The notes under the pieces: model-generated
Told to the model about the DNA's origin: nothing
Databases searched by the model: none
The model's input: the letters and a program-made list of their open reading frames with translations, nothing else
Translations under genes and position numbers: made by a program
Assembly: GCF_003431325.1 (NCBI RefSeq)
Contig: NZ_CP010515.1
Span: 1,178,001-1,242,000 of the forward strand
Reading direction: 5' to 3'
DNA length: 64,000 bases
Source: Acidilobus sp. 7A
GTDB taxonomy: Archaea; Thermoproteota; Thermoprotei_A; Sulfolobales; Acidilobaceae
In this document: in pieces, positions 51,206 to 60,488 of the stretch
How the letters are laid out: each line of letters begins with the position of its first letter
How positions within the stretch are numbered: the stretch's first letter is position 1

Positions 51206-51925
51206 TTAAAACTCCACCCAGTCGCCTGCCAGGACCTCCCTTGACTCGATGCCAAAGGAGCTAGACTCCCTCATCACAAGGCTGCCGCTGCAGTGTAGCG
51301 GCACCAGCACCTTAACTCCTAGCGACGCGAGGGCCTCAAGCTCTGATCTAACCCCCTCGGGCGGGCTCCACGCGAGGTGAAGGCCACCTATGACTGCAAA
51401 GGGTCTCACGCCAGTGTCGTTAAGCGCCTTTGCAACAATCTTCGAGGGCCCTGGGTGGGAGCAGCCGTGAACAGTCACTAGCCCCCTCCCTTTCAAGTTG
51501 ATGGCAAGCGCCTGCTCATATGGAGGACCGTACTGCTGCGAGAGGAGGAACGCCCCTGGGAGCACCTCGCTCCCAGTTACGACCCTCTTGGCGCTAAGCC
51601 CCAGGTCCTCTATGGCCCTCTCGAGACGCCATGAGGCCCCGGCTGGTATAAGCACAGGGGCCCTGGTCCCAGACCTGGCCAGAGCTGCAAGGCCCCCTGT
51701 ATGGTCAAAGTGCTCATGAGATATTATTGCGAGGTCAACCGTTGAGAGGTCAACTCCCATGGCTGATGCGTTAGACCCTAACGTGGTGTCAGAGGAGCCA
51801 GCGTCAAAGAGCAGGCGCCACCTCTCGCTTTCAATATAAAGTGAAAGGCCGTACTCGCCCCTTAAGCCTGCCCTAGGTTTCTCGTCAACCAGAACTCCGA
51901 CCCTTAGCTTATTTATGGAGTCCAT
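51206..51925 (-). CDS. MBL-fold protein, dihydropterin/RFAP-synthase-like class
   Basis: 239 residues. Metallo-beta-lactamase signature SHEHFDHTGGL near residue 68, then LVTVHGCSHPGPSKIV and AVIGGLHLA. This group resembles the MBL proteins annotated as 7,8-dihydropterin-6-methyl-4-(beta-D-ribofuranosyl)aminobenzene-5'-phosphate synthase; enzymatic role is unproven for most members. Expected metal ligands (HxHxDH and later His) are present. It is upstream of the NnrS-like membrane gene on the same strand. Confidence 0.7.
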   Translation of the reverse strand: MDSINKLRVGVLVDEKPRAGLRGEYGLSLYIESERWRLLFDAGSSDTTLGSNASAMGVDLSTVDLAIISHEHFDHTGGLAALARSGTRAPVLIPAGASWRLERAIEDLGLSAKRVVTGSEVLPGAFLLSQQYGPPYEQALAINLKGRGLVTVHGCSHPGPSKIVAKALNDTGVRPFAVIGGLHLAWSPPEGVRSELEALASLGVKVLVPLHCSGSLVMRESSSFGIESREVLAGDWVEF

Positions 51926-51967
51926 AACGTGTCCCGCTTTTATCTAATTGGTGCTGGCAACATATAT

Positions 51968-52459
51968 CTATATCTGCTTATCACAATGGTGAGGTTCTCC
52001 ATGTATCTGCTCCACAGCGTGCTTCACCACAGGCGTCAGTATATCAAGGGCTAGCCTCATGGCTGATGGGCTGCCTGGAACTACAACAACTAGGGACTGT
52101 CCAACGACAAAGGCCGAGACCCTGCTCAATATAGCCTCGTACCCCACCTCGTCAAGGCTCTTGAGCCTGAATATCTCGCCGAAGCCAGGCAATTCCTTTG
52201 AAGCGAGCTGCTTCACTACATCGTATGACAGGTCCTTGGGCGAGGGTCCAGTGCCTCCGCTAACTAAGACGACGTCGGCGCGTGACACAGCGTCAAGTAC
52301 AGAGGACCTTATAGTGCTGGCATCGTTCGGAACTACGGTAGCGAACACGAGCTGGCGGCCCTCCTTCGCCAGCCTCTCCTTTACTAACGGCGTCACCTCG
52401 TCCCTCTTCTCCCCCCTGTAGACGTGATCGCTAGTCACAACGAGGCCGAAGCTGACCAT
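51968..52459 (-). CDS. moaB: Molybdopterin adenylyltransferase-like MoaB/MogA
   Basis: 163-residue MoaB/MogA fold protein. Activates molybdopterin by adenylation before metal insertion. FGLVVTSDHVYRGEKRDEVTPLV, VVPNDASTIRSSV and VLVSGGTGPSPKDLSYDVV (the GGTG motif) followed by VVVVPGSPSAM are characteristic. Tungsten-dependent AOR at 22 kb needs the same cofactor pathway. Its GTG/ATG start is at 52459. Followed on the same strand by the MBL gene. Confidence 0.88.
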   Translation of the reverse strand: MVSFGLVVTSDHVYRGEKRDEVTPLVKERLAKEGRQLVFATVVPNDASTIRSSVLDAVSRADVVLVSGGTGPSPKDLSYDVVKQLASKELPGFGEIFRLKSLDEVGYEAILSRVSAFVVGQSLVVVVPGSPSAMRLALDILTPVVKHAVEQIHGEPHHCDKQI

Positions 52460-52536
52460 TCGGATCCCCCTACGCCCCTCGCCTAGGTAAGCTTATAATA
52501 ATTTAACCAACGCATTCTACGTGGGACAACGCCTTG

Positions 52537-53358
52537 ATGGAGCTGGTGTCTCCCCCAGGAGTGAAGGCGCATGTAGGCGTTATAGGCGGCTCTGGGCTCT
52601 ACGAGGCCGGCATCCTGAAGAACCCTGTTGAAGTAAAGGTGAACACCCCCTACGGCGAACCCAGCGACTACATAACAGTAGGGGAGGTAGAGGGCGTCAA
52701 GGTGGCCTTCCTGCCCAGGCACGGGAGGGGGCACAGGTACCCGCCCCACATGGTTAACTACAGGGCAAACATTTGGGCTCTCAAGGCCCTTGGTGTGAGG
52801 TGGGTCATAAGCGTCTCAGCAGTGGGCAGCCTGAGGGAAGAGATGAGACCTGGTGACATAGTTCTGCCTGAGCAGTTCATAGACATGACTAAGGGGAGGA
52901 GGTACACGTTCTTCGACGGCCCCGTAACGGTCCACGTGAGCATGGCGGACCCGTTCTGCAAGCACCTTGTTGACGAGCTCTATAGCAGCGCCGCCAGGCT
53001 TGGCTACAGGGCCCACAGGGGGGCCACATACGTCTGCATAGAGGGCCCCAGGTTCTCAACCAGGGCTGAGAGCAGGGTCTGGAGGGACATCTTCAAGGCC
53101 GACATAATAGGGATGACTCTGGTCCCTGAGGTTAACCTGGCGTGCGAGGCCGAGCTGTGCTACGCTACCCTGGCCACGGTCACTGACTATGACGTCTGGG
53201 CTGAGCACCCAGTGACGGCCGCCGAGGTCGCTAAGGTCATGGAGGAGAACACTGAGAAGGCCAGGAAAATACTTTACGACGTAATACCTCGCTTGGCGAC
53301 TGAGCCAGAGGTGTCCCGCTGCAGCTGCTGTAGGGCGCTCCAGAATGCTATCCAGTGA
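52537..53358 (+). CDS. mtnP: S-methyl-5'-thioadenosine phosphorylase
   Basis: Purine nucleoside phosphorylase fold enzyme cleaving methylthioadenosine, the by-product of spermidine synthesis, to adenine and 5-methylthioribose-1-phosphate. 273 residues from ATG 52537. [72 protein letters not shown], and [32 protein letters not shown]-terminal CSCC resembles the disulfide-rich CxC motif of Sulfolobus MTAP II, which stabilises the enzyme. TTG 52534 is an alternative start. Confidence 0.9.
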   Translation: MELVSPPGVKAHVGVIGGSGLYEAGILKNPVEVKVNTPYGEPSDYITVGEVEGVKVAFLPRHGRGHRYPPHMVNYRANIWALKALGVRWVISVSAVGSLREEMRPGDIVLPEQFIDMTKGRRYTFFDGPVTVHVSMADPFCKHLVDELYSSAARLGYRAHRGATYVCIEGPRFSTRAESRVWRDIFKADIIGMTLVPEVNLACEAELCYATLATVTDYDVWAEHPVTAAEVAKVMEENTEKARKILYDVIPRLATEPEVSRCSCCRALQNAIQ

Positions 53359-54196
53359 CGTTGAAAATCAGGTGAAGGAGGCTATAGAAGCCGCCGGCAG
53401 CGTGCAGAAGCCAAAGCTACTTGACGACATGCTCATAACCTACTCCTATGACTCGCTCCCAGCGGCCAGGGCCCTCTATATATCACTCGTATCGTCCGGC
53501 GTCAGGGTGGCGCTAGCCTCGCACACAGAGGCCTCGACGCTCATAATTCCCTACCGCGACGTTGGCGAGGTCGTAGTGATGTCTGTTAGCTCCAAGGACA
53601 GCAGGGCGATCAGGGTCGCTGAGGAGGCGGCTATGATGGGGACCCTGACGTACTTCGTTGCGCCACCCATGGACGAGACCCTGGAGGCCAGGCTCTCCAG
53701 GCACGATAACCTTGAGAGGCTCGTCGTAAGCCCGCGGGCGCCGCTCTTGACTATGATGGCTGCCGCAACCCTCTGGTCGAGCGACTTGAAGGGGCCCAGG
53801 GGAACCAGGCTAAGGGCTGAGGTGGCGGACATCAACAACTCTATTACATGGGTGCTGTCAAGGTATGGTAAGGAGATAGGGGAGGCCTCCAGGCTCAGCA
53901 ACTTCACTGCCCTTTATGGGCCCTCCCTCGCGCCCGGCTCCCTCTACCTCTGCAGGGTCTGCGCGGATAGGTGCAGGGACACCATATCAATGGATGAGCC
54001 AGACAGGCTGTCCAAGGTAGGTGACGCACTGGTGCAGATGATAAGCACCGTCGAGGAGCACGACTACATGGACGTAGAGCTTGAAATTAGGCTCAGAAGG
54101 CTCAGTCGCGTGAAGCTCGAGTTCAACGTTGACCCTATCACAGCCAACCTTTACGCCGCGATAGCCGCCTCACTCATAGGGGGTAGGACCGCTTGA
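53345..54196 (+). CDS. SIS-domain-like protein
   Basis: 283 residues, overlapping the end of mtnP by 14 nt. The segment [37 protein letters not shown] is similar to sugar-isomerase (SIS) domains, which recognise phosphosugars. A later part has CRVCADRC, a possible metal site. Catalytic function unknown. The overlap with mtnP and with Pth2 suggests co-transcription of three unrelated genes. Moderately rich in Ala and Arg. ATG start. Confidence 0.55.
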   Translation: MLSSDVENQVKEAIEAAGSVQKPKLLDDMLITYSYDSLPAARALYISLVSSGVRVALASHTEASTLIIPYRDVGEVVVMSVSSKDSRAIRVAEEAAMMGTLTYFVAPPMDETLEARLSRHDNLERLVVSPRAPLLTMMAAATLWSSDLKGPRGTRLRAEVADINNSITWVLSRYGKEIGEASRLSNFTALYGPSLAPGSLYLCRVCADRCRDTISMDEPDRLSKVGDALVQMISTVEEHDYMDVELEIRLRRLSRVKLEFNVDPITANLYAAIAASLIGGRTA

Positions 54197-54567
54197 TGCG
54201 CCATCAGATGAAGCAGGCCATAGTGCTCAGGAGGGACTTACAGATGGGCAGGGGGAAGGCGGCCGCCCAGGCGGCCCACGCGGCCTGCGACGCCGTCGTG
54301 CAAATAGTGAACGGCGACAACAGGCAGTGGTCAGAGTGGCTTCGCGAGTGGCTCTCACAGGGCCAGAAGAAGGTCGTGCTTAGGGTGGAGAGTGAGGATG
54401 AGTTGAACAAGGTTTACTCTGAGGCCGTGTCACTGGGCCTCCCAACTTCAATAATAGAGGACGCTGGACTCACCCAGCTGCCGCCAGGCACTAAGACAGC
54501 TGTAGCGGTGGGGCCTGCCCCCTCAGAGCTCGTGGACAAGGTCACTGGAAAGCTGAAGCTTTATTGA
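54196..54567 (+). CDS. pth2: Peptidyl-tRNA hydrolase, Pth2
   Basis: Releases tRNA from peptidyl-tRNA that drops off ribosomes. 123 residues from ATG 54196, overlapping the SIS stop (TTGATG). Core motifs: QAIVLRRDLQMGRGKAAAQAAHA, QKKVVLRVESEDEL, IEDAGLTQLPPGTKTAVAVGPAP; these are the archaeal/eukaryotic Pth2 hallmarks. TTG 54193 is an alternative start. The downstream AT-rich region has no gene. Confidence 0.92.
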   Translation: MRHQMKQAIVLRRDLQMGRGKAAAQAAHAACDAVVQIVNGDNRQWSEWLREWLSQGQKKVVLRVESEDELNKVYSEAVSLGLPTSIIEDAGLTQLPPGTKTAVAVGPAPSELVDKVTGKLKLY

Positions 54568-54768
54568 TAAGATATAGTAAACGCTTAACTCAAAAGCGTG
54601 AAGGACCACATCAGAAGGCATCTGAAGCTCTTACTAAACGCAGGGCTATACATTTTGCAGAAGGCGCTTCATGCTCTTACCAAGATAAAGACCGCGAAAG
54701 GCTTTAATATATTTAATAATATAAATTTTAATTAAATATGACCGGGCTTCGTCCGGAGGGCGCAGCAC
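54568..54768. other. AT-rich gene-free stretch
   Basis: No gene. Contains an extreme AT block (TTAATATATTTAATAATATA, 54702-54721) and a hairpin CCGG-GCTTCGT-CCGG (54742-54756) next to repeat A3. Confidence 0.35.
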
Positions 54769-55022
54769 CCGTTTGTCCCTCGCCCTCACCTCAATCATCT
54801 GCTTATTCACTATCGAGCGCGGGGACCCCCACCTCGCCCGCGCCTCATAGGCAATCAGCGTGGGCTCATGGCGGCTGTCAGGCCCAGCGGCGGGGCATCT
54901 AAGGCCCTCATCCCCCTCGCCCTTGGGGCAGCGCCCCCATCAGGCGAGGGGTCATCCACTCAGCCTGTTGCGGACGTAATACTATATAGTGATTTCTACT
55001 GCCGTGAAAAAGGAATTCAGCC
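54769..55022 (-). repeat. Repeat family A copy 3
   Basis: Reverse-orientation copy of the 402-660 element, very close to copy 2, including CAATCATCTGCTTATTCAC and CAGCCTGTTGCGGACGTAAT on the plus strand. Starts at GGCTGA covering the ArgDC stop and ends CAAACGG at 54769. Confidence 0.75.
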
Positions 55023-55490
55023 TACAGGCGCTGCCTTGGCAGCCTCTGCCTTGGCCTCCCTCCTCTTCACAACGATGACAGGACTTGAGGCCGGGAACTG
55101 AGTTCTGTCAGCATAGTTGTACGTGTAGTACTCAGGCCTGAGCCTCTCCAGTATCACCTCAAAGGCCTTCTCAGGCCTCGTGTGCTCGCCGCAGGTGTAC
55201 GCGTCAACTGTGGCGTAGCGGTACTCAGTCCAAGTGTGGACAACTATGTGGCTCTCATTGACCAACGCTATAACTGAGACTCCTCCCTTCTGGCCTCCTA
55301 TCTTCCAGCTCATTATCTCTATCAGCGTGGCATTGGCGGCCTTGACGGCATCAAGCACTGCCTGACGCACTAGGTTCTCGTCCTCTGCTACCTCCCTGGG
55401 TATCCCGTACAGGCTTCCAAAAACATGCTTACCTATTATATAGTCCCTCACAGCCTCTCCTTCAGGGCTACTTGACACTTTCCAGATCAT
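55017..55490 (-). CDS. Arginine decarboxylase, AdoMetDC-derived pyruvoyl type
   Basis: 157-residue paralogue of the AdoMetDC at 44.6 kb. KHVFGSLYGIPREVAEDENLVRQAV and SWKIGGQKGGVSVIALVNESHIVVHTWTEYRYATVDAYTCGEHTRPEKAF, with the cleavage Ser in NESHIVVHTW. In crenarchaea one such paralogue (Sso0536 in Sulfolobus) decarboxylates arginine to agmatine; the YGxPREV block and long C-terminal tail here look like that class. That assignment is by memory of the family. A basic, Ala-rich tail of about 20 residues follows the core. Its stop lies in repeat A3. Confidence 0.72.
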   Translation of the reverse strand: MIWKVSSSPEGEAVRDYIIGKHVFGSLYGIPREVAEDENLVRQAVLDAVKAANATLIEIMSWKIGGQKGGVSVIALVNESHIVVHTWTEYRYATVDAYTCGEHTRPEKAFEVILERLRPEYYTYNYADRTQFPASSPVIVVKRREAKAEAAKAAPVG

Positions 55491-55703
55491 GCCCTCCTTA
55501 GGGCCTGTTACCTCGCTTAGCGTGGAGGCTTAATAAACTATTCTGGCCCTGCCTGAGGTAATCAAACATAGATTTAGACTAATAAAAATACCATTTTATT
55601 CATTGCAATTCAAAATCTTTCTAAAAATGAAAATAATATACGTAATGTACTGGGTAACCTTTTTTAAGTTCTAAGCAAACTAGCAAAAGCTTTGGGTCTG
55701 AAC

Positions 55704-56132
55704 ATGCCGGAGGAGGATGACGCGGAGCTAAGGAAGATACTTGAGAGGAAGAAGGCTGAATATGTCGCCCAAGCTCTCCCAGGCACAGGACTGCAAGGCT
55801 CAGGGGAGCAGCTTGTGGCCGAGCTTAACGACTCCACCTTTGACAGCTACATAAGCTCCCACAGGGCCGTTGTCGTTGACTTCTGGGCCCCGTGGTGCGC
55901 GCCGTGCTTCCTAATATCCCCAATAATAGACGACCTGGCGGCCCAGCATCGCAAGATAGCCTTTGCCAGGGTCAACGCTGACGAAAGCCCTGAGACGGCC
56001 TCGAAGTACTACGTTATGAGTCTGCCAACTGTCATGTTCTTCCTTGACGGCCAGGAGGTAGACAGGGTTGTAGGCGCTGTGCCCGAGGATGTGCTGGAGG
56101 AGAGGGTGCAATGGCTAGAGTCAAGGCTTTGA
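55704..56132 (+). CDS. trx: Thioredoxin-like protein with N-terminal extension
   Basis: 142 residues from ATG 55704 (TTG 55692 in frame). A 38-residue charged N-terminal extension (EEDDAELRKILERKKAEYVAQAL) precedes a thioredoxin domain with active-site WCAPC (FWAPWCAPCFLISPIIDDLA), and the conserved SLPTVMFFLDGQEV with cis-proline. It reduces or exchanges disulfides in the cytoplasm; WCAPC is an uncommon variant of WCGPC. Overlaps the next gene by 22 nt, suggesting a functional link. Confidence 0.85.
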   Translation: MPEEDDAELRKILERKKAEYVAQALPGTGLQGSGEQLVAELNDSTFDSYISSHRAVVVDFWAPWCAPCFLISPIIDDLAAQHRKIAFARVNADESPETASKYYVMSLPTVMFFLDGQEVDRVVGAVPEDVLEERVQWLESRL

Positions 56133-56743
56133 TGCTAGGCATTGACTCCCTAACCTACAAGTACTTCATGAAGTGCAACTCCAGGAACCTGCTCACGCTG
56201 CTGGACACCACGTTCAGGGGGGTCACAGAGAACAGGACTCTGCAGAGCCCTGCGTCAGCGTGGCTAACAGTCCTGACAGGCGAGGAGACCCAGACCCAGG
56301 GCTTCCTGTTGAAGGCCCCCGAGCTCCCACTCGTGTCGGAGACCAGGGCCACACTGATTAATGTACCCCTCACGAACCCAACCCTGGGGAGCCCCAGCTT
56401 TGCCATGGACTCTAGTACCAGCGCTAAGGAGGAGGTGGATAGCGTTGTCAGCGCCGTCCTCGAAGCCCTGGACTCAGGGCCAGTTATAGCTGCTATAACT
56501 GCCCTTGAGAGGCTGCCTACACCGGACCCGTGCCCGATCTACAGCGTGATAGACTCTGCGGCGAGGAAGCTGGTCCTGGCTGCTGACGAGTTCATAGTGT
56601 TCTCCCCCTACGGCCCTAGGACCGCTAATGGCTACGACCCCTACGGGGTTTACCTGGCCAGCAAGCCCAGGCCCAACGAACATGAGACTGTGAAGCTCTG
56701 GGAGATAGGGCGCATATTCAGCATAATGGCTGGCAGGGACTAA
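56111..56743 (+). CDS. Alkaline-phosphatase-superfamily-like small protein
   Basis: 210 residues. VKALMLGIDSLTYKYF at the N-terminus resembles the metal-binding GxDG of type I phosphodiesterase/nucleotide pyrophosphatase proteins; SPASAWLTVLTGEE is in the place of the nucleophile-containing PTWSSFLTG, and SKPRPNEHETVKLWEIGRIFSIMAG resembles the family C-terminal end. The DHG and HxxD metal ligands typical of the family are not seen, and it is about half the usual size, so it may be inactive or divergent. Co-translated with thioredoxin. Confidence 0.5.
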   Translation: MARVKALMLGIDSLTYKYFMKCNSRNLLTLLDTTFRGVTENRTLQSPASAWLTVLTGEETQTQGFLLKAPELPLVSETRATLINVPLTNPTLGSPSFAMDSSTSAKEEVDSVVSAVLEALDSGPVIAAITALERLPTPDPCPIYSVIDSAARKLVLAADEFIVFSPYGPRTANGYDPYGVYLASKPRPNEHETVKLWEIGRIFSIMAGRD

Positions 56744-56793
56744 AAGCTAATAACAAAAGATTTAAAATAATTAAAATTAAATCTAGAAAAAGG

Positions 56794-59700
56794 CTAGAGC
56801 CTTTTGCCGACCTGTGCGCCAGCAAGAGCGGACGCGAAGGCCACAGCAGCGAGCAGCGCCACGTATATTATTGAGGGTGGCGCGCTGGCCCTTGCCTGCG
56901 CGTTAGCTTGCTCCACGCTCCCCAGCTCGGCTGTGTACTCCTGCGCCTGCGGAAGCAGCGCCTGTGCGCCGGTTGGCGCCGTAAGGGCAGGCGACGCCAG
57001 TGCCTGTGAGCCTATTGGCACCGTCGTAAGGGCGGCAGGCGACGTGTGGGACCCTGAGAGAACGCCTGAGGCCTCAGAGGACAGGGCCGATATCTCGTAG
57101 GCCCCATGTATCGCGGCGTACCTCATTAGGGCCTGCCCAACCGGGTCAGGCACCGCCTGCGGGCTCACGTAGGTGGGGAACTGGACCGGGTACAGGTTGT
57201 TTGCGGCCGCGTCCTCTCCAGACACAAACACGTACCACGGGCCAGCCAGGCTGTAGAGGCCCTGCGGGCCGAAGGCCGTCATGGACGAAGTGTAGACCGA
57301 GGGTATGTAGAACTTGCCCACCCACTCGCCAAGCGAAGCGTTGTACTGCAGCGGCACGCCAACGGAGAAACCGTATGACATGAGGTAAGGTGCGTACTGA
57401 GCCGGAATTGCGGTAGCTATAAACGTGCCCTGGGTCACTGGGGTGCCGTTGGCGTAGGTTATGTTAGCGAACACGTTCAGCCACAGGCCCTCTATCGTGT
57501 AGTAGGCGCTCTGCACAGTGGCGCTGAGCTGCTGCGGCGCCACGTAGAACGACTGGTTGAGATAGCCGAACAGCGGCCCTGTGCTGCTGTTCTCCTCGCT
57601 CACGAAGACAGCGTCGTACCAGCCCGGCGGCATGGATGGAGGCACCACGAAGTACCCTATCTGGTAGCCCAGCCGTGGGGCAGGGGCTGGCTGCAGCGGC
57701 ACCTGCTTCACCAGGGTTCCATTAAGGCTGTATATGTCCACGTAGACCTGGCTCGTGAACTGGCCAAAGCCGAAGGGGTCTATAACTTGTGCCAGGAACG
57801 TGAGGCTCTGGCCGGCCGTTACGCTCGGGGTTCCGTCGTTCAGCGGCGTTATCACGCGGCCAAGCAGTACCATCTCGCCGAAGTAGACGTACTCATAGGC
57901 CGCGCCGTCAACCTTGCCGTTAGGAGCTGTTGAGTAGACGTACATTATGTAGGCGCCCTGCGGGTCTGGGTACGGCAGCATTGCTGTGCCCTCGTAGAGG
58001 CCTGGCTCAGTAGTGTTAGGCAGCAGGGTTGCGTTGAAGTAATTAATGCCGTCGTGGTAGAAGGCTGCAGTGAGCGAGGGCACGGTCATCGGCGTGCCGT
58101 TGGGGTAGATCGCGTAGACCTCTACCTCGAACGGCTCATTCACGGGTATCGATGGGGCGTAGGGGTACGGTGTAGGCGCTATTATGGTTAGCCCTGTCCC
58201 TATGTAGACGTCCGTGGCGCCCGTGCCGCTGAGCCCTGCGGAGGTGCCGTTGACCACTATTGTCCACACGTTAGGCGGCAGCCCCTCCTCGACAGTCACG
58301 TTGCCAACCCAGTAGGTGCCGTTGAAGGTCAGGGGCACCTCCATCGCGAGGCCCTGCGTCGTGAAGACGTAGGCGTTGAACTTGCCCTGCGTCACCGGGG
58401 TCCCGTTGGGGTACCGTATGGCTGCGACGACCTGGAAAGTGCTGTTATACATGTACCAGGCGTACATGGCGCCGGGCTGATACGTGGTCACAGCTATACT
58501 CAGCGAGGGGAAGCGCGTCAGCTCGTACTTTATTGCGTAGGCCAGGAGGCCTGCGTTGGGGGAGCCCAGGCCTGTCACCAGGTTATACCCCGGCTTCGCA
58601 AGGTACTTGCCGTTGTAGCCGAAGGTTATCTGGTGGAACGCCATGTTGTACAGCGTCTGGTTCCTGTATATATCGTACAGCAGCGGGTTGAGGAGGCCGA
58701 GCTTCACGCCTAGGTAGCCGTCTATGTCAGCTGTTATGCCGGCCCACAGCGGCGACGCCAAGCTAGTGCCGCCTATGACTTGCATCTGCCCATCTACGAT
58801 CTCAACGAAGCCAGTGTAGGGGTTGGCGTCAGCGGCCACGTCTGGCGTTGTCCTGAAGAAGCCCTTGACGACGCCGTACTGATACCACGGCTTCGGGAAG
58901 AGGCTCGAGTAGCCGCCCGTAGAGGCAACCTCGGAAGTTCCATCGAGTGGGCTAACGGACCAGGCGGTCTCGTAGCCGTAGGTGCCCGTCGAGTTGAGGA
59001 ACTGTATTGAGCCCGAAGTAACGTTGACGAAGAGCGTCGTGCCTCCCACTGCTGTGACGAACGGCGATGACGACGGGAACAACACCGCGCCATAGGTGGT
59101 TGGGGTGGCGTCAAAGGCCCCCTCGTCGCCGGACGAGGCAAAGAAGCTTATCCCTTCGGCCGCGCCAAGGGCGAAGTAGTAGTCGGCAAACGGGTAGTTA
59201 AGGGTGAAGGCAGGGACTGTTGTGTAGACGCCCGACATACCTATGAGGTTCTCTGGCAGGCCCCAGCTCATTGAGACGACGTCCGCTAGGTCCGTGCTAA
59301 CCACGTAGTCAACAGCCTCAAACAGCGCGTTATCAGGGTTCGCCGCTATTATCAGGTATATGTGGGCGTACGGCGCCATGCTCTGAGCAGCCTCAACATC
59401 AAGTGCCGTCTCTATGTCCCAGCCAGTGAGGTAGCCAAGCGACGGGTGATACGGCCCTATCGGTATTATCGTCAGATTTACGGGCGGCAGGTTGAACATT
59501 GCGTCAAACTCGGCTAGGTCCTGGTATATGAGTGGGTCACCGTAGGCGTCTATTATGGCTATTGAGGCCCCCTCGCTGTACTGCATAAGGTCTGTCACGT
59601 TATAGGCCCCCTCGAAGTCAGCCGGCGTGTAATATGTGTAAGCCGAGGCCACCTGCTGGGGCAGCGCTGGGAGGCCGCTGAAGTTGGCCGGCATGAACGT

Positions 59701-60258
59701 GTAGTGCTCTATCCTGCCTGCTACTATGAACTGCGGCTTGAAAGCCGTCCTGTTAGTCAGGCCAAGCACTAGGGTGCCCTGCAGGGCCCCTGGTATCCTC
59801 GGCATGCCGCTCGGGGCGTAGTAGACTGCGCCGTCAGGCGACCTGTAGAGGTCCAGCTGTACCCCAAACACCTTCTCAACCACGTAGGCGGGCGCCTGAG
59901 CCATGACTGACAGCCTGTCAGGGCTTAGGTAAGTAATCGTGAATCCGCTCTCCTTGAGGAAGTTCACTATGGCGTCGAACTCCTCCTGGGAGGGCGCGAA
60001 GAGGCTGAGCACCTGGCTTCTGCTGAGCGGGCTCAGCTGGTGCTCGGAGACCTCCTGGGCCACCAGCATAAGCTCGTTGAGGCTCCTCGGGGGCAACAGG
60101 ATGGATATGCTGACGACTGCGTTAGGGCTGAGCTGGCCCAGCTCGGAGCCCTGCAGCGGGGGACCATAATAGCTCACGCCCTGGGCCCTCGCCACCCTTA
60201 CGCCAGGAAGCGCAAGGCTCGTCGAGGCCAGCAGGAGGACCAGTAGAAGGAAGACCAA
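56794..60258 (-). CDS. Secreted S53 (sedolisin/kumamolisin) peptidase, membrane-anchored
   Basis: 1154 residues. N-terminal signal peptide (about 1-25), then the prokumamolisin activation domain (residues about 60-170; YVVEKVFGVQLDLYRSPDG). Catalytic domain: Glu and Asp in WDIETALDVEAAQ near residue 284, oxyanion Asp in SSGDEGAF near 376, nucleophile Ser in GGTSLASPLWAG near 499, and YNLVTGLGSPN. After it come about 550 residues of beta-rich repeated domains (segments such as YPNGTPMTV, with many aromatic and Asn/Thr residues), and a C-terminal membrane helix with basic end. This large acid protease would act on the cell surface. TTG start at 60258. Confidence 0.85.
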   Translation of the reverse strand: MVFLLLVLLLASTSLALPGVRVARAQGVSYYGPPLQGSELGQLSPNAVVSISILLPPRSLNELMLVAQEVSEHQLSPLSRSQVLSLFAPSQEEFDAIVNFLKESGFTITYLSPDRLSVMAQAPAYVVEKVFGVQLDLYRSPDGAVYYAPSGMPRIPGALQGTLVLGLTNRTAFKPQFIVAGRIEHYTFMPANFSGLPALPQQVASAYTYYTPADFEGAYNVTDLMQYSEGASIAIIDAYGDPLIYQDLAEFDAMFNLPPVNLTIIPIGPYHPSLGYLTGWDIETALDVEAAQSMAPYAHIYLIIAANPDNALFEAVDYVVSTDLADVVSMSWGLPENLIGMSGVYTTVPAFTLNYPFADYYFALGAAEGISFFASSGDEGAFDATPTTYGAVLFPSSSPFVTAVGGTTLFVNVTSGSIQFLNSTGTYGYETAWSVSPLDGTSEVASTGGYSSLFPKPWYQYGVVKGFFRTTPDVAADANPYTGFVEIVDGQMQVIGGTSLASPLWAGITADIDGYLGVKLGLLNPLLYDIYRNQTLYNMAFHQITFGYNGKYLAKPGYNLVTGLGSPNAGLLAYAIKYELTRFPSLSIAVTTYQPGAMYAWYMYNSTFQVVAAIRYPNGTPVTQGKFNAYVFTTQGLAMEVPLTFNGTYWVGNVTVEEGLPPNVWTIVVNGTSAGLSGTGATDVYIGTGLTIIAPTPYPYAPSIPVNEPFEVEVYAIYPNGTPMTVPSLTAAFYHDGINYFNATLLPNTTEPGLYEGTAMLPYPDPQGAYIMYVYSTAPNGKVDGAAYEYVYFGEMVLLGRVITPLNDGTPSVTAGQSLTFLAQVIDPFGFGQFTSQVYVDIYSLNGTLVKQVPLQPAPAPRLGYQIGYFVVPPSMPPGWYDAVFVSEENSSTGPLFGYLNQSFYVAPQQLSATVQSAYYTIEGLWLNVFANITYANGTPVTQGTFIATAIPAQYAPYLMSYGFSVGVPLQYNASLGEWVGKFYIPSVYTSSMTAFGPQGLYSLAGPWYVFVSGEDAAANNLYPVQFPTYVSPQAVPDPVGQALMRYAAIHGAYEISALSSEASGVLSGSHTSPAALTTVPIGSQALASPALTAPTGAQALLPQAQEYTAELGSVEQANAQARASAPPSIIYVALLAAVAFASALAGAQVGKRL

Positions 60259-60322
60259 AAGGACTTTACCCGCACTAAGGCCACCCCTTACAGCTAGCTG
60301 TTTTTACTGTTACTCTAAAGCT

Positions 60323-60333
60323 ATATTTAAGGT
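60323..60333 (-). promoter_or_regulatory. TATA box of the S53 peptidase gene
   Basis: CCTTAAATATA on the minus strand, about 65-75 bp before the TTG start, predicts a leader of about 44 nt. Confidence 0.45.
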
Positions 60334-60488
60334 TTGCTACCAACAACTTACTGCAAGCAGAAAAAGCTTTACAAACACTGATGATTGTCACCAGAGGCTT
60401 CTATTAGCAACCTTTCCTGCGGCGCTAACGCTATTTACTCCGCCAGCTAGATTTCCACAGCAGCTTAAGGGGGCGCGAGGAGCTAAGG

